DNA from: Rhodovulum bhavnagarense
GTDB taxonomy: Bacteria > Pseudomonadota > Alphaproteobacteria > Rhodobacterales > Rhodobacteraceae
DNA length: 64,000 nucleotides
Assembly: GCF_004343505.1 (NCBI RefSeq)
Contig: NZ_SLXU01000011.1
Span: 1 to 64,000, forward strand
Direction of reading: 5' to 3'
Within the stretch, counting starts at the first letter, position 1. Every line of letters begins with the position of its first letter. The notes below the pieces were generated by a model, which saw nothing but the letters and a program-made list of their open reading frames with translations, did no database searches and was not told the DNA's origin. The position numbers were made by a program, and so were the translations under genes. This document shows positions 46,285-56,173 of the stretch, piece by piece.

Positions 46285-47301
46285 ATGACGGCGCTCATCC
46301 GATATGAACGGCTGGAAAGCCCCGCCCTCTGGCGCGAGGCGCCCGAGGCACAACGGCGTGACGTGATCCTGTCTTTCGGCGATGCCTCGCTGGTGATCTC
46401 GGACAGCGCCGAAAGGGTTCTGACCCATTGGTCTCTGGCCGCCATCGCCAGGACGAATCCGGGGATGCGACCGGCCATCTTCACCCCCGATGCCGATAGC
46501 GGCGAAACGCTGGAGGTGGACGAACCGGTGATGATCGAGGCGATCGAGGCGGTGCGCGCGGCCATCGCCCGGGGCCGCCCACGTCCAGGGCGGCTGCGAC
46601 TGGCGATCCTTGGCGTACTCTTGGCTGGAATGACCGCGCTTGCGCTGTTCTGGCTGCCCGGCGCGCTGGTCCGCCACGCGGTGACGGTCCTGCCCGCCAC
46701 AGTGCGCGCCGAGATAGGGCGCGACGTGCTGGCCCGCCTGACGCGGGTGGCGGGCCCTGCCTGCGCGCGGCCGGGCGGGGCGGCGGCACTCGACCGCCTG
46801 ACCATGCGCCTGTTGCCCGGCACAAGCACCAAGGTGATCGTTCTGCCGGGGGGGATGGCGCGGGCGGCCCATCTGCCCGGCGGGCTGATCCTGCTGAACC
46901 GTGCCCTGGTCGAGGATTTCGAGGATCCCGGCGCGGTTGCGGGCTTTATCCTCGCCGAAGATGCGCGCGCCACCCAAACCGATCCGCTGGCCGCGCTGCT
47001 GCGCGCGGCGGGTCCGCTGGCGACCTTGCGCCTTCTGACCAGCGGCACCCTGCCCAAGGGCGCGCTGGACGCTCATGCAGAGGCGGTGATGACGCACCCG
47101 CCCGCCCCGCTGCCCGACGAGGCGCTGTTGGCACGCTTTGCCAAGGCCGGGCTTTCCTCTGCGCGCTACGCCTATGCGCTTGACGTGTCGGGCGAAACCG
47201 TGCTGGGCCTGATCGAGGCTGACCCGATGCGCGGCCAAATCCCCGTGCCGCTGATATCGGATGGCGACTGGGTCCGGCTCCAGTCCATTTGCGGCGGCTG
47301 A
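46285..47301 (+). CDS. M48-like membrane protein with lost zinc motif
   Basis: A 338-residue protein. Residues about 1-95 form a beta-rich domain (MTALIRYERLESPALWREAP, VILSFGDASLVISDSAERVL). A transmembrane helix follows at about 105-127. The C-terminal part matches M48 peptidases in order: LPGGLILLNRALVED before the zinc helix and DPLAALLRAAGPLATLRLL after it. The HExxH zinc motif is replaced by AEDAR (224-228), so both His are missing and it should be inactive. It may bind a peptide or regulate another protease. The match is by pattern, not search. Confidence 0.6.
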   Translation: MTALIRYERLESPALWREAPEAQRRDVILSFGDASLVISDSAERVLTHWSLAAIARTNPGMRPAIFTPDADSGETLEVDEPVMIEAIEAVRAAIARGRPRPGRLRLAILGVLLAGMTALALFWLPGALVRHAVTVLPATVRAEIGRDVLARLTRVAGPACARPGGAAALDRLTMRLLPGTSTKVIVLPGGMARAAHLPGGLILLNRALVEDFEDPGAVAGFILAEDARATQTDPLAALLRAAGPLATLRLLTSGTLPKGALDAHAEAVMTHPPAPLPDEALLARFAKAGLSSARYAYALDVSGETVLGLIEADPMRGQIPVPLISDGDWVRLQSICGG

Positions 47302-47306
47302 AAGGT

Positions 47307-47338
47307 GAAAGCGCCCCGTCGGTGAACAGGGCGCTTTC
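47307..47338. terminator. Hairpin terminator shared by convergent genes at 47.3 kb
   Basis: Perfect arms gaaagcgccc (47307-47316) and gggcgctttc (47329-47338) with a 12-base loop. It lies between the M48-like gene stop (47301) and the minus-strand gene ending at 47375, so it can serve both. Confidence 0.8.
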
Positions 47339-47374
47339 CTCGGTGTTGCTCGATTTTGGTTGCTTGCTGCCGTA

Positions 47375-48223
47375 TTACTTTTTCCCGCTGGTCGACAGGC
47401 GCACAGCGCGCATCTGTTCAACCGGGATCTCGACGAGCCGCGCCGGCACGTCATCGGTCCAGATCAGCGCCATCTGCGCATCCCCCCGCTCGCTGCGCTT
47501 GCCGCGCATCGGGTTCAGGCGGTCGTCTTCCCAAACGTTCTCGTAGCCCTTGGGCATCTGGAATGGCACCGGGCGCAGGACATCCCGGGTCGCGGCCCGC
47601 TCGACCCTGGCACCGCCTTGCGGCACCGGCAGACCGCGTGGGTCATCGACCTGCGGACCGCAGCGAACCGGATACCGCGAACCGTCGTTGATATATTGCG
47701 AACTAAGCGGCGAGGCGCCGGCACAGGCCGGCTTGCCGCGCCTGACCTGCTTTTGCGGGGCGGCCTGCACGGGCGGGGCAGCACGGACCACGCGTTTGGG
47801 CGCCGGGGCGGCGGCGGGTCCGGGCTGCGGGGCAGGCTTGCGCAAGACCCGCACGGGCTGAACAGGCTGTGCTGACTTGGCGGCGGCGCCGACCTTTGGA
47901 ACGGTGCGTTGCGAGGTTTGCGCGGTCCTGACCGGTGCGGGCCGGGTTGCGATCTTTGGCTGGGGCACAGCGCTTGCGAGGGACGGCTTGTACCCGCACA
48001 GCACCTTGCGATCACGGCCCACGCGCGGCACCCATGTCACCTGTCCCGCATAGCCCGCACGGATATAGACGCAGCCCTGGCTATCGACATATTGCCGATC
48101 CTGGTAACTTGCCGGCGGCAGTTCTGCCGGGCCATCGTCCTTTCTAAGCGATTGCGCCTCGGCGGCGGACACAATAAACCCCGCCACGACCGCAGCACAG
48201 GCGACCGAGTGCCAAAAAGACAT
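47375..48223 (-). CDS. Exported Cys- and Pro-rich hypothetical protein
   Basis: A 282-residue protein with a signal peptide (FWHSVACAAVVAGFIVSAAE). The mature N-terminal domain has YVDSQGCVYIRAGYAGQVTW and RDRKVLCGYKPSL, then a long Pro/Ala/Gln-rich linker, then a domain with GKPACAGASPL and YPVRCGPQ, and the end PKGYENVWEDDRLNPMRGKR. The four Cys could make two disulfides. The DDRLNP-type tail is shared by other Rhodobacterales exported proteins in my reading. A cell-envelope role is likely; the function is unknown. GGGGGAAGTC precedes the ATG at 48223. Confidence 0.7.
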   Translation of the reverse strand: MSFWHSVACAAVVAGFIVSAAEAQSLRKDDGPAELPPASYQDRQYVDSQGCVYIRAGYAGQVTWVPRVGRDRKVLCGYKPSLASAVPQPKIATRPAPVRTAQTSQRTVPKVGAAAKSAQPVQPVRVLRKPAPQPGPAAAPAPKRVVRAAPPVQAAPQKQVRRGKPACAGASPLSSQYINDGSRYPVRCGPQVDDPRGLPVPQGGARVERAATRDVLRPVPFQMPKGYENVWEDDRLNPMRGKRSERGDAQMALIWTDDVPARLVEIPVEQMRAVRLSTSGKK

Positions 48224-48289
48224 GACTTCCCCCACAAGATCTGGAGGAATCATGCCTGATGACGCCAAATGAGTAAAGAATCAATTCGT

Positions 48290-48922
48290 CTATTTTGTGC
48301 CGAACATGCGGTCCCCCGCATCCCCTAGTCCTGGAACAATATATCCATGGTCGTTCAGGCATTCATCCACAGCCGCCGTTACGATCGGCACGTCGGGATG
48401 CGCCTTTGCCATGCGCTCGACACCCTCGGGCGCGGCCAGGAGGCACATCATGCGAATCTCTTTCGCGCCTGCCCGCTTCAACAGATCAATGGCCGCAACC
48501 GAGGAATTGCCGGTTGCCAGCATCGGGTCCAGGACGATAACGGTGCGCTCTGACAGGCCGGGCGGAACCTTGAAATAGTATTGCACGGGTTCGAGCGTCG
48601 CCTCGTCGCGGTACAACCCGACGAAACCGACCCGCGCCGAGGGTATCAATTCCAGCACCCCGTCCAGCAGGCCGTTACCCGCTCGCAGGATCGACACCAG
48701 CACCGGCTTGCGCCCCGCAAGGACCGGCGCGTCGATCTCGCAAAGCGGCGTTTCGATCCGGCGCGTGGTCATGGGCAAGTCGCGCGTCACCTCATAGGCA
48801 AGAAGCTGGCTGATCTCGTGCAGCAAGCGGCGGAACTCGCCGGTGGGCGTGGACTTGTCGCGCATCAGGCTCAGCTTGTGCTGAACCAACGGATGCGTGA
48901 CGATGGTCAGGTGGCTAGTCAT
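48290..48922 (-). CDS. upp: Uracil phosphoribosyltransferase
   Basis: Upp makes UMP from uracil and PRPP in the cytoplasm. The 210-residue protein starts [20 protein letters not shown] and has the PRPP-binding loop [20 protein letters not shown] and the uracil site [18 protein letters not shown] at its C-terminus. The frame has an in-frame TTG two codons earlier at 48928; the ATG is preferred. It overlaps the adenosine deaminase gene by 8 bases and is the last gene of the nucleoside operon. Confidence 0.95.
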   Translation of the reverse strand: MTSHLTIVTHPLVQHKLSLMRDKSTPTGEFRRLLHEISQLLAYEVTRDLPMTTRRIETPLCEIDAPVLAGRKPVLVSILRAGNGLLDGVLELIPSARVGFVGLYRDEATLEPVQYYFKVPPGLSERTVIVLDPMLATGNSSVAAIDLLKRAGAKEIRMMCLLAAPEGVERMAKAHPDVPIVTAAVDECLNDHGYIVPGLGDAGDRMFGTK

Positions 48923-49898
48923 CGGCAAACTCCAGTCGTTTCAACAGGGCCGCGCGGGTCGCTGTGTCGCAAAAGGCGGCCTCTGCCGCGACCCGGTTCA
49001 GCGCGGCAAAGTCATCCTCGCCCCAGCCAAAGGTCTGGGCAAGCCGGTCGTATTCCTGCGTCATCGTGGTATGGAAAAAGGGTGGATCGTCGGTCGAAAC
49101 GGTCACCTTGACCCCCGCCGCACGCAGCCGGGCAATCGGGTGGTCGGACCAGCGCGGATAAACCCCAAGCGCGATGTTCGAGCCTGGGCATATCTCCAGA
49201 ACAACGCCGGTTTGGGCAAGCCGCTCGACCAGCGCGGGGTCCTCGGCGGCGCGCACGCCGTGGCCGATCCGGTCCACGCGAAGATCGTCCAGAACGGCAC
49301 GCACCGAGGTCGGCCCCTCCCATTCGCCCGCATGGGCGGTCAGACCCAGCCCGGCCTCGCGCGCCATGTCGAAGGCATAGGCGAAATCAGCGACCACACC
49401 GCGCCTCTCATCCCCGGCCATGCCAAAGCCGACGATGAAATCGCCGGCCGTTTCAGCCGCGCAAAGGGCGGCGTCGCGGGCCATGGCCGGGCCGAAATGG
49501 CGGATGCAGGTGACGATGCCGCGGGTCACGATACCATGGGCACGTTCAGCGACGCGGGCGGCCTCGGCGATGGCGTGCAGGTATTCACGCCAGGCCCCCA
49601 GGTCGCGCCCGCCACAGAAATCGGGCGATATGAAGGTTTCAAGATAGACCACGCCCTGCGCCGCGGTATTTTCCAGCACCGCACCGGTCAGGCGGGCGTA
49701 ATCCTCGGGGCCCTTAAGCACCGATGTCGCAACCTCGTAGACCGCGAGGAACCCGGTGAAATCACGATAGGCATAGCCGCCGTCCGGGCCGAAGATACCA
49801 CCGATATCGGCGCCGCGCATGCGGGCCATGTCGCGAATCAAGGCTGGCGGCGCGGCCCCCTCAAGGTGGTGGTGCAACTCGACCTTGGGTAGTGTCAC
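48915..49898 (-). CDS. add: Adenosine deaminase
   Basis: Converts adenosine to inosine. The 327-residue TIM-barrel enzyme starts [20 protein letters not shown], with zinc-binding His in HHHLEG (near residue 10), catalytic region [11 protein letters not shown] (about 184) and zinc Asp in [15 protein letters not shown] (about 269). The start is GTG at 49898, behind GGAGGAGC; a longer frame lacks support. It overlaps deoB and upp at its two ends, so is cotranslated in the salvage operon. Confidence 0.95.
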   Translation of the reverse strand: MTLPKVELHHHLEGAAPPALIRDMARMRGADIGGIFGPDGGYAYRDFTGFLAVYEVATSVLKGPEDYARLTGAVLENTAAQGVVYLETFISPDFCGGRDLGAWREYLHAIAEAARVAERAHGIVTRGIVTCIRHFGPAMARDAALCAAETAGDFIVGFGMAGDERRGVVADFAYAFDMAREAGLGLTAHAGEWEGPTSVRAVLDDLRVDRIGHGVRAAEDPALVERLAQTGVVLEICPGSNIALGVYPRWSDHPIARLRAAGVKVTVSTDDPPFFHTTMTQEYDRLAQTFGWGEDDFAALNRVAAEAAFCDTATRAALLKRLEFADD

Positions 49899-51106
49899 AG
49901 AAAGCTCCTCCCCGGTCCCTGGGCGTCGATGCCCAGATGCGCGGCCACGCTGGCGGCCACATCGACATAACCGCACAGCCCGATTTTGCGTGCATCGAGC
50001 CCCGCCCCCAGAACCGGCACCCGTTCGCGGGTATGATCGGTGCCCACCCATGTAGGATCGTTGCCATGGTCGGCGGTCAACAGCACCAGGTCGCCCGGCC
50101 GCATCCGATCGAAAATGCCGGGCAGTTGCGCATCGAACCACTCCAGCGCGCGGGCATATCCGGCGACGTCGCGCCGATGCCCCCAGAGACTGTCGAACTC
50201 TACGAAATTGGCGAATGTCAGGCTGCCCTCGGGGGCCTCGCGCATCAGGTCCGCCCAATGGACCATCAAGGCAGCGTCTGGGCCGGTGCGCACCTCGTCG
50301 ATGCCATGCATCGAGAATATGTCGCCGATCTTGCCGATGGCCTGCACCCGGCGGCCCGCACCCCGCGCCCAGTCGCACAGCGTCGGTGCGGGGGGCGCGA
50401 TGGCGTAGTCATGACGGTTCGCGGTGCGCACGAACCCGGTTTGCGCATCCCCTCGGAAAGGCCGCGCGATCACCCGGCCGACGCGCATCGCATGCAGCAT
50501 CGGCGCGATACCCCGACACAGCGAAAGCAGCCGGTCGAGGCCGAAAACCTCTTCATGGGCGGCGATCTGGAACACGCTGTCGGCAGAGGTGTAGAGGATC
50601 GGCCAGCCGGTGCGCAGATGCTCGGACCCCAGTTCGGCCACGATTTCCGTGCCCGAAGCGTGACAATTGCACAGCGTCCCATCGACCCCGGCGAGCCGGC
50701 GCACCTGTACCAGCACCTCCTCTGGAAAGGCGGGCACCTCGCGGGGGAAATAGTGCCAGTCCCACGGGACAGGCACACCGGCCAGTTCCCAATGGCCCGA
50801 TGGCGTATCCTTGCCCGGCGACAACTCGGTTGCCGCCCCCCATAGCCCCTGCGGCACCACCCCCAGCCCCGGCACCTCGGCCCCGCTGGCCAGCCGGAGC
50901 GCCGCGCCAAGGCCCAGGGCATCGAGATTCGGCACATGCAGCGGGCCTGATCGCCCGTCGTCCGCCCGGCCGGCGGCGCATTCGGCCGCGATATGGGCCA
51001 AGGTGTTGGCGCCAGTATCCGGTGCTCCATCATTGAAAAAGCGGTCCGCATCCGGCGCCCCGCCGATCCCGAGCGAATCCATCACCACGAGGAAGGCACG
51101 GGTCAT
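49895..51106 (-). CDS. deoB: Phosphopentomutase
   Basis: DeoB interconverts deoxyribose 1-phosphate and 5-phosphate, linking nucleoside cleavage to central metabolism. The 403-residue alkaline-phosphatase-fold protein begins MTRAFLVVMDSLGIGGAPDA with the metal and nucleophile region (GANTLAHIA follows) and ends with LLTADHGNDPTWVGTDHTRE, the second metal site. The start overlaps deoA by 4 bases. Confidence 0.95.
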   Translation of the reverse strand: MTRAFLVVMDSLGIGGAPDADRFFNDGAPDTGANTLAHIAAECAAGRADDGRSGPLHVPNLDALGLGAALRLASGAEVPGLGVVPQGLWGAATELSPGKDTPSGHWELAGVPVPWDWHYFPREVPAFPEEVLVQVRRLAGVDGTLCNCHASGTEIVAELGSEHLRTGWPILYTSADSVFQIAAHEEVFGLDRLLSLCRGIAPMLHAMRVGRVIARPFRGDAQTGFVRTANRHDYAIAPPAPTLCDWARGAGRRVQAIGKIGDIFSMHGIDEVRTGPDAALMVHWADLMREAPEGSLTFANFVEFDSLWGHRRDVAGYARALEWFDAQLPGIFDRMRPGDLVLLTADHGNDPTWVGTDHTRERVPVLGAGLDARKIGLCGYVDVAASVAAHLGIDAQGPGRSFL

Positions 51107-52413
51107 GACAGAATTCTCTGGTGAACCAGGGGCGGAAGCGTGGCCGGCCCCTCGCCAATGGCAAAGGCGGCAACCACCCCGGCCGCGGCGGCCTCTGCGT
51201 CGGTCTCGCTGGCCGCATGAACCAGCGCCAGCATCTCGCCCGCCCCGACCTCGTCGCCAAGGGCTGCGATCTCAGACAGTCCGACCGAGGGGTTGATGCG
51301 ATCACGTTCGCGCCGCCGCCCCCCCCCAAGACCGACTACCGCCAGGCCCAACGCATGCGTATCGATGGCCTGCACCACGCCCGCGCGCGGTGCGCGCACC
51401 TCTTGCACCACGGGGGCGGCGGGCAGGCGGTCGGGCCAACGTTCGATGAAATCGGCCGGACCGCCAAGTTCGGCGACCATCTCGCCGAATTTCAGCGCCG
51501 CCTCGCCACTGTCCAGCGCCCTGGCGATGCGCCGCGCGCCGTCGGCCGCATCCTCGGCCAGACCGCCCAACGCCAACGCCTCGCCGCCCAGGGCGCAGGT
51601 AATGTCCCACAGCGCAGGGGTGACACCGGTGCCAGTCAGGGTTTCCATGACCTCGATCACCTCCAGCGCATTTCCAGCCGCGGCCACCAGCGGCTGGCTC
51701 ATATCGGTGATCAGCGCCGTGGTCATGCAACCGGCCCCCTGCGCGGTCTCGACCAGCGCGCGGGCCAACGCCTCGGCATCGCCCATCTCTTTCATGAAGG
51801 CGCCAGAGCCGACCTTGACATCAAGCACCAGCCCCTCAAGCCCCGCGGCGAGTTTCTTTGACAGGATCGACGCGGTGATCAGGTCGATGCTTTCGACCGT
51901 GCCGGACACGTCGCGCACGGCGTAAAGCCGCTTGTCGGCGGGCGCGATATCGGCCGAGGCCCCGACGATGGCGCAACCGACCTCCGCGGTAAGGGATTTC
52001 AGTTCACAAACCGAGATCTCGGTGCGGTAGCCCGGTATCGCAGCCAGTTTATCCAGCGTGCCGCCAGTATGACCCAGCCCGCGCCCCGAAATCATCGGCA
52101 CATAGGCCCCGCAGGCCGCCAGCGCCGGTGCCAACACCAGGCTAACACAATCGCCCACACCCCCGGTGGAATGCTTGTCCAGGACCGGGCCGGGCAGATG
52201 CCAGTCGAGAACAAGACCGCTATCGCGCATCGCCCGCGTCAGCCCCACGCGCTCAGGCGTGGAAAATCCGTTCAGCAGAACCGCCATCGCAAAGGCCCCG
52301 GCCTGGGCATCCGTGACCGCGCCGCTGGCCAGCCCCTCGGCGAACCATGTCAGCGCCGCATCGTCGAGACGTTCGCCATCGCGAAGGCGGGTGATGATCC
52401 CGCGAGCATCCAT
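51103..52413 (-). CDS. deoA: Thymidine phosphorylase
   Basis: Cleaves thymidine and deoxyuridine to the base and deoxyribose 1-phosphate. The 436-residue protein has the glycosyltransferase family 3 signature DKHSTGGVGDCVSLVLAPAL near residue 80, with SGRGLGHTGGTLDKL next, both binding phosphate. MDARGIITRLRDGERLDDAA is its start. It starts 1 base after cdd ends and overlaps deoB by 4 bases. Confidence 0.95.
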   Translation of the reverse strand: MDARGIITRLRDGERLDDAALTWFAEGLASGAVTDAQAGAFAMAVLLNGFSTPERVGLTRAMRDSGLVLDWHLPGPVLDKHSTGGVGDCVSLVLAPALAACGAYVPMISGRGLGHTGGTLDKLAAIPGYRTEISVCELKSLTAEVGCAIVGASADIAPADKRLYAVRDVSGTVESIDLITASILSKKLAAGLEGLVLDVKVGSGAFMKEMGDAEALARALVETAQGAGCMTTALITDMSQPLVAAAGNALEVIEVMETLTGTGVTPALWDITCALGGEALALGGLAEDAADGARRIARALDSGEAALKFGEMVAELGGPADFIERWPDRLPAAPVVQEVRAPRAGVVQAIDTHALGLAVVGLGGGRRRERDRINPSVGLSEIAALGDEVGAGEMLALVHAASETDAEAAAAGVVAAFAIGEGPATLPPLVHQRILS

Positions 52414-52414
52414 A

Positions 52415-52807
52415 TCAGCGCCCGGTCATGTGGGCGGACGAGAATGCGCCGGGCAACAATTCGCCCACCGTCATCTCGCGCATCCTGCCCGAAAGGGTCG
52501 CCATCGTGACCTTGACATCGGGCGCTGCGAATTCGGCCAGTTTCTGACGACATCCGCCGCAGGGGGTGACCGGCTCTGGCCCGTCGGCGATCACCGCCAC
52601 CTCGACAATCTCGCGGCAGCCCGCCGCGACCATCGCGGCGATGGCCCCCGCCTCGGCGCAGGTGCCCTCGGGCGAGGCGACATTCTCGACATTGCACCCG
52701 ACATGGATAGCGCCGTCCGCCCCCCGAACCGCCGCGCCGACCTTGAAACGCGAATAGGGGGCATGGGCATTCTCGCGAACCGCGCGCGCAGCGGACAAGA
52801 CTGGCAT
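52415..52807 (-). CDS. cdd: Cytidine deaminase
   Basis: Deaminates cytidine and deoxycytidine. The 130-residue tetrameric-type enzyme has VENVASPEGTCAEAGAIAAM (zinc Cys, catalytic Glu) and TPCGGCRQKLAEFA (two zinc Cys). It is the first gene of the minus-strand operon cdd-deoA-deoB-add-upp. Its upstream spacer of 177 bases is shared with the divergent prpE gene and must hold both promoters; none stands out by eye. Confidence 0.94.
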   Translation of the reverse strand: MPVLSAARAVRENAHAPYSRFKVGAAVRGADGAIHVGCNVENVASPEGTCAEAGAIAAMVAAGCREIVEVAVIADGPEPVTPCGGCRQKLAEFAAPDVKVTMATLSGRMREMTVGELLPGAFSSAHMTGR

Positions 52808-52984
52808 GGAATTACTCCTTTAGCTGCCAATCTGCGGCGCGGCGCCACGGGATGCAAGGGCGCCGGAAGATGCGCGAGGGCACAAATCAGCACCACCCGC
52901 GACCGAACGTCCGGGTTTCTATCTTGCGCCTCAGCCCCCCGCTGCGTAACAGAATTACCAACATAGTAAGGAGGGACAGACCGC

Positions 52985-54880
52985 ATGACATATTCCGAGG
53001 TCTATCAGGCCTGGCAAAACGACCCGGAAGGGTTCTGGATGAAGGCCGCCGAGGCGATCGACTGGGTTCAAAAACCCTCCAGGGCGCTGCATGACGACAA
53101 GGCACCGATCTATCAATGGTTCGCCGATGGGATGGTCAATACCTGCTGGAATGCCGTGGATCGGCATGTCGAAAACGGCCGCGGCGACCAGACCGCGATC
53201 ATCTATGACAGCCCCGTCACCGGCACGCGCAAGTCGATCTCTTATGTCATGCTGCGCAACCGCGTGGCCCAGCTGGCCGGCGCGCTGCGTGCCAAGGGTG
53301 TGGAAAAGGGTGACCGGGTCATCATCTACATGCCGATGATCCCCGAGGCACTGGAGGCAATGCTGGCCTGTGCCCGCCTTGGTGCGATCCATTCGGTGGT
53401 GTTCGGCGGCTTTGCCGCGCACGAATTGGCGGTGCGCATCGACGACGCGAAACCGAAATGCATCATCGCGGCAAGCTGCGGGATCGAGCCGGGCCGGATC
53501 GTGCATTACAAGCCGCTTCTGGACGGGGCGCTTGAACAATCCGCCCACCAGCCCGATTTCTGCGTGATCTTCCAGCGCGAACAAGAGGTCGCGCATCTGG
53601 AGGAAGGGCGCGACTACAACTGGCACGGCTTTCAATACGGCGTGGAACCGGCCGAATGCGTACCGGTCGAGGGTAACCACCCGGCCTACGTCCTGTACAC
53701 CTCGGGCACCACGGGCCAGCCCAAGGGCGTGGTGCGGCCCACCGGCGGCCACCTGGTGGCGCTGAACTGGACGATGAAGAACCTCTACAACGTCGATCCG
53801 GGCGACGTGTTCTGGGCGGCCTCGGATGTTGGCTGGGTCGTGGGCCACAGCTATATCTGCTACGCGCCGCTGATCCACGGCAACACCACTGTCGTCTTCG
53901 AGGGCAAGCCGGTCGGCACGCCCGACGCGGGCACGTTCTGGCGCGTGATTTCCGAACACAAGGTGAAAAGCTTCTTCACCGCGCCGACCGCCTTTCGCGC
54001 GATCAAGCGCGAGGACCCAAATGGCGCGTTTCTCAAGAAATACGATCTGTCCTGCCTCAAGGCGCTGTTCCTGGCCGGTGAACGGGCCGACCCCGACACC
54101 ATCCACTGGGCGCAGAACCAGTTGGGCGTGCCGGTGATCGACCATTGGTGGCAGACCGAAACCGGCTGGGCCATCGCGGGCAACCCGCTTGGGATCGAGG
54201 AATTGCCGGTCAAGGTCGGCAGCCCGTCAGTCCCGATGCCAGGCTATGACGTGCATATCCTGGACGAGGGCGGGCACGAGGTCGGCCCCAACACCCTGGG
54301 CGCGATCGCGATCAAGCTGCCGCTGCCGCCGGGCACGCTGCCCACCCTGTGGAACGCCGAGGACCGGTTTCACAAATCCTACCTGAACCATTTCCCAGGC
54401 TACTATGAAACGGGCGATGCAGGCTACAAGGACGAGGACGGGTATCTCTACATCATGTCGCGCACCGATGACGTGATCAACGTCGCAGGCCATCGCCTGT
54501 CGACAGGCGCGATGGAAGAGGTCCTGGCCAGCCATCCCGACGTGGCCGAATGCGCGGTGATCGGGGTCGCCGACGATCTGAAGGGACAATTGCCGATGGG
54601 CTTCATGTGCCTGACGACGGGGGTGAACCGCGACCATGCCGAGGTGGTCAAGGAATGCGTGAAACTGGTGCGCGACCAGATCGGCCCGGTCGCCGCGTTC
54701 AAGCTGGCCTGCGTGGTCGACCGCCTGCCCAAGACGCGCTCGGGCAAGATCCTGCGCGGCACGATGGTCAAGATCGCCGACGGGCAGGATTTCAAGATGC
54801 CCGCGACCATCGACGACCCCGCGATCCTGGACGAGATCGCCGTGGCGCTGAAGGAACTGGGTTACCCCAAGGCGGGCTGA
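52985..54880 (+). CDS. prpE: Propionyl-CoA synthetase
   Basis: A 631-residue ANL synthetase that activates propionate to propionyl-CoA for the methylmalonyl or methylcitrate route. MTYSEVYQAWQNDPEGFWMK opens it. The motifs are YVLYTSGTTGQPKGVVRPTG (about 238), DHWWQTETGWAIAGNP, GYYETGDAGYKDEDGYLYIM and the acetylatable Lys in TRSGKILRGTM (about 587). These fit PrpE better than Acs. AAGGAGGG precedes the ATG. The next gene, in the same direction, is a sigma-54 activator. Confidence 0.88.
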   Translation: MTYSEVYQAWQNDPEGFWMKAAEAIDWVQKPSRALHDDKAPIYQWFADGMVNTCWNAVDRHVENGRGDQTAIIYDSPVTGTRKSISYVMLRNRVAQLAGALRAKGVEKGDRVIIYMPMIPEALEAMLACARLGAIHSVVFGGFAAHELAVRIDDAKPKCIIAASCGIEPGRIVHYKPLLDGALEQSAHQPDFCVIFQREQEVAHLEEGRDYNWHGFQYGVEPAECVPVEGNHPAYVLYTSGTTGQPKGVVRPTGGHLVALNWTMKNLYNVDPGDVFWAASDVGWVVGHSYICYAPLIHGNTTVVFEGKPVGTPDAGTFWRVISEHKVKSFFTAPTAFRAIKREDPNGAFLKKYDLSCLKALFLAGERADPDTIHWAQNQLGVPVIDHWWQTETGWAIAGNPLGIEELPVKVGSPSVPMPGYDVHILDEGGHEVGPNTLGAIAIKLPLPPGTLPTLWNAEDRFHKSYLNHFPGYYETGDAGYKDEDGYLYIMSRTDDVINVAGHRLSTGAMEEVLASHPDVAECAVIGVADDLKGQLPMGFMCLTTGVNRDHAEVVKECVKLVRDQIGPVAAFKLACVVDRLPKTRSGKILRGTMVKIADGQDFKMPATIDDPAILDEIAVALKELGYPKAG

Positions 54881-55043
54881 GCCGGCTGTCAAAACAAAGG
54901 GCGCGGCGCGGGGATCTATCCGCGCCACCCACCCGAAAGGGTAGCACGGGAACACGAATGCAACCCTGACCTGAACTTTTAGACAGGTTGGTAGAAGCTG
55001 ATCGACACGTTACAGATGTGTTGCAATCAGTGCGAGTGTTCCC

Positions 55044-56087
55044 ATGTTCCCGTCCCCGAAAGACGACAAGCGCAAGCTGTCCCCTTGTACCGCGCCGACC
55101 GGGTCCGATCCCGAATGCATCGGGTCATCCTGGCAGATGCAGCAGGTCTTTGACCGGATCACGGCGGCGGCGCGTTCGATGGCGACAGTGTTCATTACCG
55201 GGGAAAGCGGCACCGGCAAGGAGATTTGCGCGCAGGCGGTCCATGCCGCGTCGACCCGCGCGACGGGGCCTTTCGTGCCGCTCAACTGTGCCGCGATCCC
55301 GCATGACCTTCTGGAATCAGAGGTTTTCGGACATCTCAAGGGCGCCTTTACCGGCGCGGTGGCCAACAAGCCGGGGGCGGCCACGGTGGCCAATGGCGGG
55401 ACACTGTTTCTCGACGAGATCTGCGAAATGGATCTCGACCTTCAGACCAAGCTCTTGCGGTTCCTGCAAACCTCGACGATCCAGCCGGTCGGCGCATCGC
55501 AGGCCCGAAAGGTCGATGTGCGAATTGTCTGCGCCACCAATCGCGACCCGATGGAAGAGGTTCGTCGCGGCCGGTTCCGCGAAGACCTGTTTTACCGCCT
55601 GCATGTCGTTCCGATTCACCTGCCCCCGCTGCGCGAAAGGGGCGAGGACGTGATCGAGATCGCCCGGCGCGCGCTTGTCCGTTTCTCGGCAGAGGAGGGC
55701 CGCAGCTTTGCCGCCTTTGCCCCCGATGTCGAGGCGATGTTCCGTGCCCTGCCCTGGCCGGGAAACGTGCGCCAGCTTTTGAACGTGGTGCGCCATGCGG
55801 TAGTTCTGAATGACGGACGGGTGGTTACCCGCGACATGCTTCCGCTTGGCCTGCATCGTGATGGCGACCGGGTTCCGCCCCGGCACGGCACGGCGGAGGA
55901 GGCGTCTCGGCTTGGGATTGATGACCTGGTCGGCAAATCGCTGGCCGAGATCGAACAGATGGTGATCGAGGAAACCATCGCGCGCGAGGGCGGTTCGGTG
56001 CCGCGTGCGGCGCGGGTTCTCGATGTCTCACCCTCGACGCTGTACCGCAAGCGCGAAGCCTGGGCGCGGCAGGCCGAAGCGGTCTGA
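55044..56087 (+). CDS. Sigma-54-dependent activator without receiver domain
   Basis: A 347-residue bacterial enhancer-binding protein. The AAA+ domain starts at about residue 25: Walker [17 protein letters not shown] (about 51), [15 protein letters not shown] with the intact GAFTGA sigma-54 contact loop (about 98), Walker [14 protein letters not shown] (about 117) and Arg fingers in [14 protein letters not shown]. The Fis-type helix-turn-helix ends at [20 protein letters not shown]. There is no N-terminal receiver or PrpR-type sensor domain, so regulation must differ from NtrC or PrpR. The 163-base upstream spacer holds no coding sequence for one. It may act on propionate genes. Confidence 0.88.
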   Translation: MFPSPKDDKRKLSPCTAPTGSDPECIGSSWQMQQVFDRITAAARSMATVFITGESGTGKEICAQAVHAASTRATGPFVPLNCAAIPHDLLESEVFGHLKGAFTGAVANKPGAATVANGGTLFLDEICEMDLDLQTKLLRFLQTSTIQPVGASQARKVDVRIVCATNRDPMEEVRRGRFREDLFYRLHVVPIHLPPLRERGEDVIEIARRALVRFSAEEGRSFAAFAPDVEAMFRALPWPGNVRQLLNVVRHAVVLNDGRVVTRDMLPLGLHRDGDRVPPRHGTAEEASRLGIDDLVGKSLAEIEQMVIEETIAREGGSVPRAARVLDVSPSTLYRKREAWARQAEAV

Positions 56088-56173
56088 GGGCTGAAACAGC
56101 CTGGGGACGGCGCGAAAAGCCGGGCCAGACCAGGCACGCCGAACCCGACGCCGTGCCGGACGGCGAGGATAAA

